Shown here one piece after another: positions 62,946 through 64,000 of a stretch of 64,000 nt of DNA (its first letter is position 1; every line of letters begins with the position of its first letter). The stretch lies in the NCBI GenBank assembly GCA_000381625.1, contig KB906767.1, positions 6,221,157 through 6,285,156 on the forward strand, written 5' to 3'. The position numbers were made by a program, and so were the translations under genes. Source of the stretch: Bryobacterales bacterium KBS 96. Its GTDB lineage: Bacteria; Acidobacteriota; Terriglobia; Bryobacterales; Bryobacteraceae. The notes beneath the pieces were generated by a model that saw nothing but the letters and a program-made list of their open reading frames with translations, was not told where the DNA came from and searched no databases.

Positions 62946-63758
62946 CTAATTCGGTGGCGTGTTTTTGCTTTTCAAACCCGCCCTCAACTGCGTCATAAAA
63001 TTGCTGACGCCCATCAATTGCTCTCGCATGCGCTGGCGCTGATCTTCCGATAATCGCGGACCTGCGGTGACCTGCACTGCTTCGCCTTCGCGCGTGAGGG
63101 TAAATGTCCAAAACAACAGGCAGGCGACGGCCAGCGTAATCGTAATCGTGTTAGTAAGCGTGGCGAATTGAATCCCCAATTCGCTGAGAAAAAATCCCTG
63201 TGCGGCCAGCACACCGAAGAACACGGCGTACCCAAGGCTGTAGTGCACGGTGTTCTTGGGCAGGCGCAGACCGAAGCGCAATAGGAGCGCTTGCACGACC
63301 GCTAGAACGAGCAGGATAACGACCATCACTGAGCGCTCCACAACTAAATAGAGCCGCAAAAGGCTAGACGCTCCGGCAATGTGGAAGATACTGGGCAACG
63401 CCGTTAGCCCAGCAGCAACGATAGCGACCGGAACTGCGATTTTTACCGCCAGCTTTCCAGCGGATCTGATGCCTGGAAAATCCTTGAAGACATGATCGAA
63501 CAACTCTAGGAGCACAAACAAATAAGACAGCCAAAGCACAGGTTCCGTAAAGAAATAGAACCTTGCATAAACATCGCTGTCCAAATGCAGGCCGAAGACA
63601 AGCGGGACGACCACTTGGCAAAGGGAGATTACCAGATAAGCTGAGAAGTACTTGTACCTGCGGATCAAGCCTTGCCAGGAAAGCCTGATCAGTAGAACCA
63701 GGACAGCAGTGGGTTCGACATATTGGAGGATCGACTCCGCGCTCGCAAGCTGCGCCAT
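62946..63758 (-). CDS. Multi-pass membrane protein of unknown function
   Basis: A 270-residue protein with about seven hydrophobic helices spread over residues 10-235 and a polar C-terminal tail (DQRQRMREQLMGVSNFMTQL). It resembles many acidobacterial seven-helix hypothetical proteins; no catalytic or ligand motif is seen. The peptide gene at 63846-63965 lies 87 bp upstream on the same strand, so both could share a transcript. Confidence 0.78.
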   Translation of the reverse strand: MAQLASAESILQYVEPTAVLVLLIRLSWQGLIRRYKYFSAYLVISLCQVVVPLVFGLHLDSDVYARFYFFTEPVLWLSYLFVLLELFDHVFKDFPGIRSAGKLAVKIAVPVAIVAAGLTALPSIFHIAGASSLLRLYLVVERSVMVVILLVLAVVQALLLRFGLRLPKNTVHYSLGYAVFFGVLAAQGFFLSELGIQFATLTNTITITLAVACLLFWTFTLTREGEAVQVTAGPRLSEDQRQRMREQLMGVSNFMTQLRAGLKSKNTPPN

Positions 63759-63845
63759 TTGTACGAGGGACTAGCGCCCACAGTCTACCATCCGGCCACT
63801 TTACAGGCGCCGGCATTCGTCACAGCGAGGCGATCGGTGACAATC

Positions 63846-63965
63846 TCATTTGCCGTTGTTGCAGGGATAGCAGTGAGGAACCGGAATAACGGTTTCGGCA
63901 CTGCCCGAGAAGGCGACTAGCTGCAATGCGACGAAGGCAGCGAGGAAGAGTTTGCGGAGGTTCAT
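63846..63965 (-). CDS. Small secreted peptide with CYPC motif
   Basis: A 39-residue ORF with a good ribosome site (AAAGGA about 12 nt before the ATG). Residues 1-23 are a signal peptide (NLRKLFLAAFVALQLVAFSG, cleavage after GSA), leaving about 16 residues, ETVIPVPHCYPCNNGK. The C-x2-C pair could form a disulfide or bind metal. It is upstream of the multi-pass membrane gene on the same strand. It may be a signal or structural peptide; I know no family for it. Confidence 0.6.
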   Translation of the reverse strand: MNLRKLFLAAFVALQLVAFSGSAETVIPVPHCYPCNNGK

Positions 63966-64000
63966 GGTTTTCGTTTTCCTTTGGTTGAATGAAGTGGCTA

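Overview
The window looks like a chromosomal segment of an Acidobacteriota bacterium, probably from the Solibacter/Bryobacter side of the phylum. This is inferred from gene content: a PadR regulator directly before an ADOP-type duplicated ABC permease, an Oar-like TonB-dependent receptor with an N-terminal carboxypeptidase-regulatory domain, many secreted sugar-active and PQQ enzymes, and several families of intergenic palindromic repeats. The DNA is moderately GC-rich. I found no rRNA, tRNA, CRISPR array, transposase or prophage gene.

Left part (1-17641, nearly all minus strand). A respiratory operon reads from 8926 down through position 1. It encodes a cytochrome c-fused oxidase subunit II, subunit I, subunit III, a membrane protein, a diheme cytochrome c lipoprotein, a Rieske protein, a cytochrome b fused to cytochrome c, and a CtaG-like assembly domain fused to a polyferredoxin that leaves the window. 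Together these supply a cytochrome bc unit and a caa3-type oxidase from one transcript. Behind it come L-rhamnose mutarotase, tsaE, nnr, an RsbU-like phosphatase, a LOG-family protein, lpxD, a small YHS-like membrane protein and a secreted TPR protein.

Middle part (17844-47099). This holds a secreted TPR protein, a MacB-like permease, an alpha-L-fucosidase, a coiled-coil membrane protein, a Nudix hydrolase, a fucose-isomerase-like protein, a beta-barrel candidate, an esterase/SMP-30 fusion, a class-I amidotransferase hydrolase, a TIM-barrel isomerase-like protein, an RRM protein, threonine synthase, a membrane MutS-like ATPase, a zinc alcohol dehydrogenase, PadR plus a frameshifted ADOP permease, two sialidase-fold proteins, a PQQ sugar dehydrogenase translationally coupled to a TonB receptor, and a siroheme nitrite/sulfite reductase. 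The emphasis is on deoxysugar and sialic-acid-type glycan use.

Right part (47516-64000). An acyl-CoA synthetase, a secreted protein, a PQQ alcohol dehydrogenase with its diheme cytochrome c, and a thiolase with an OB-fold partner lie on the minus strand. An ECF sigma factor, a zinc anti-sigma-like protein and a secreted protein form a plus-strand operon. A large CheB-CheR-PAS-histidine kinase hybrid, an aldo/keto reductase, two membrane proteins and a 39-residue secreted peptide close the window.

Four repeat types punctuate the intergenic spaces: a nested hairpin repeat (A) at six sites, two of which supply the last codons and stop of a neighbouring gene; a directional repeat (B) with five copies in two clusters; a short GRGGCATGCCYC palindrome (C) at four sites; and a single 98-bp foldback element (D) made of four successive hairpins inside terminal inverted repeats.
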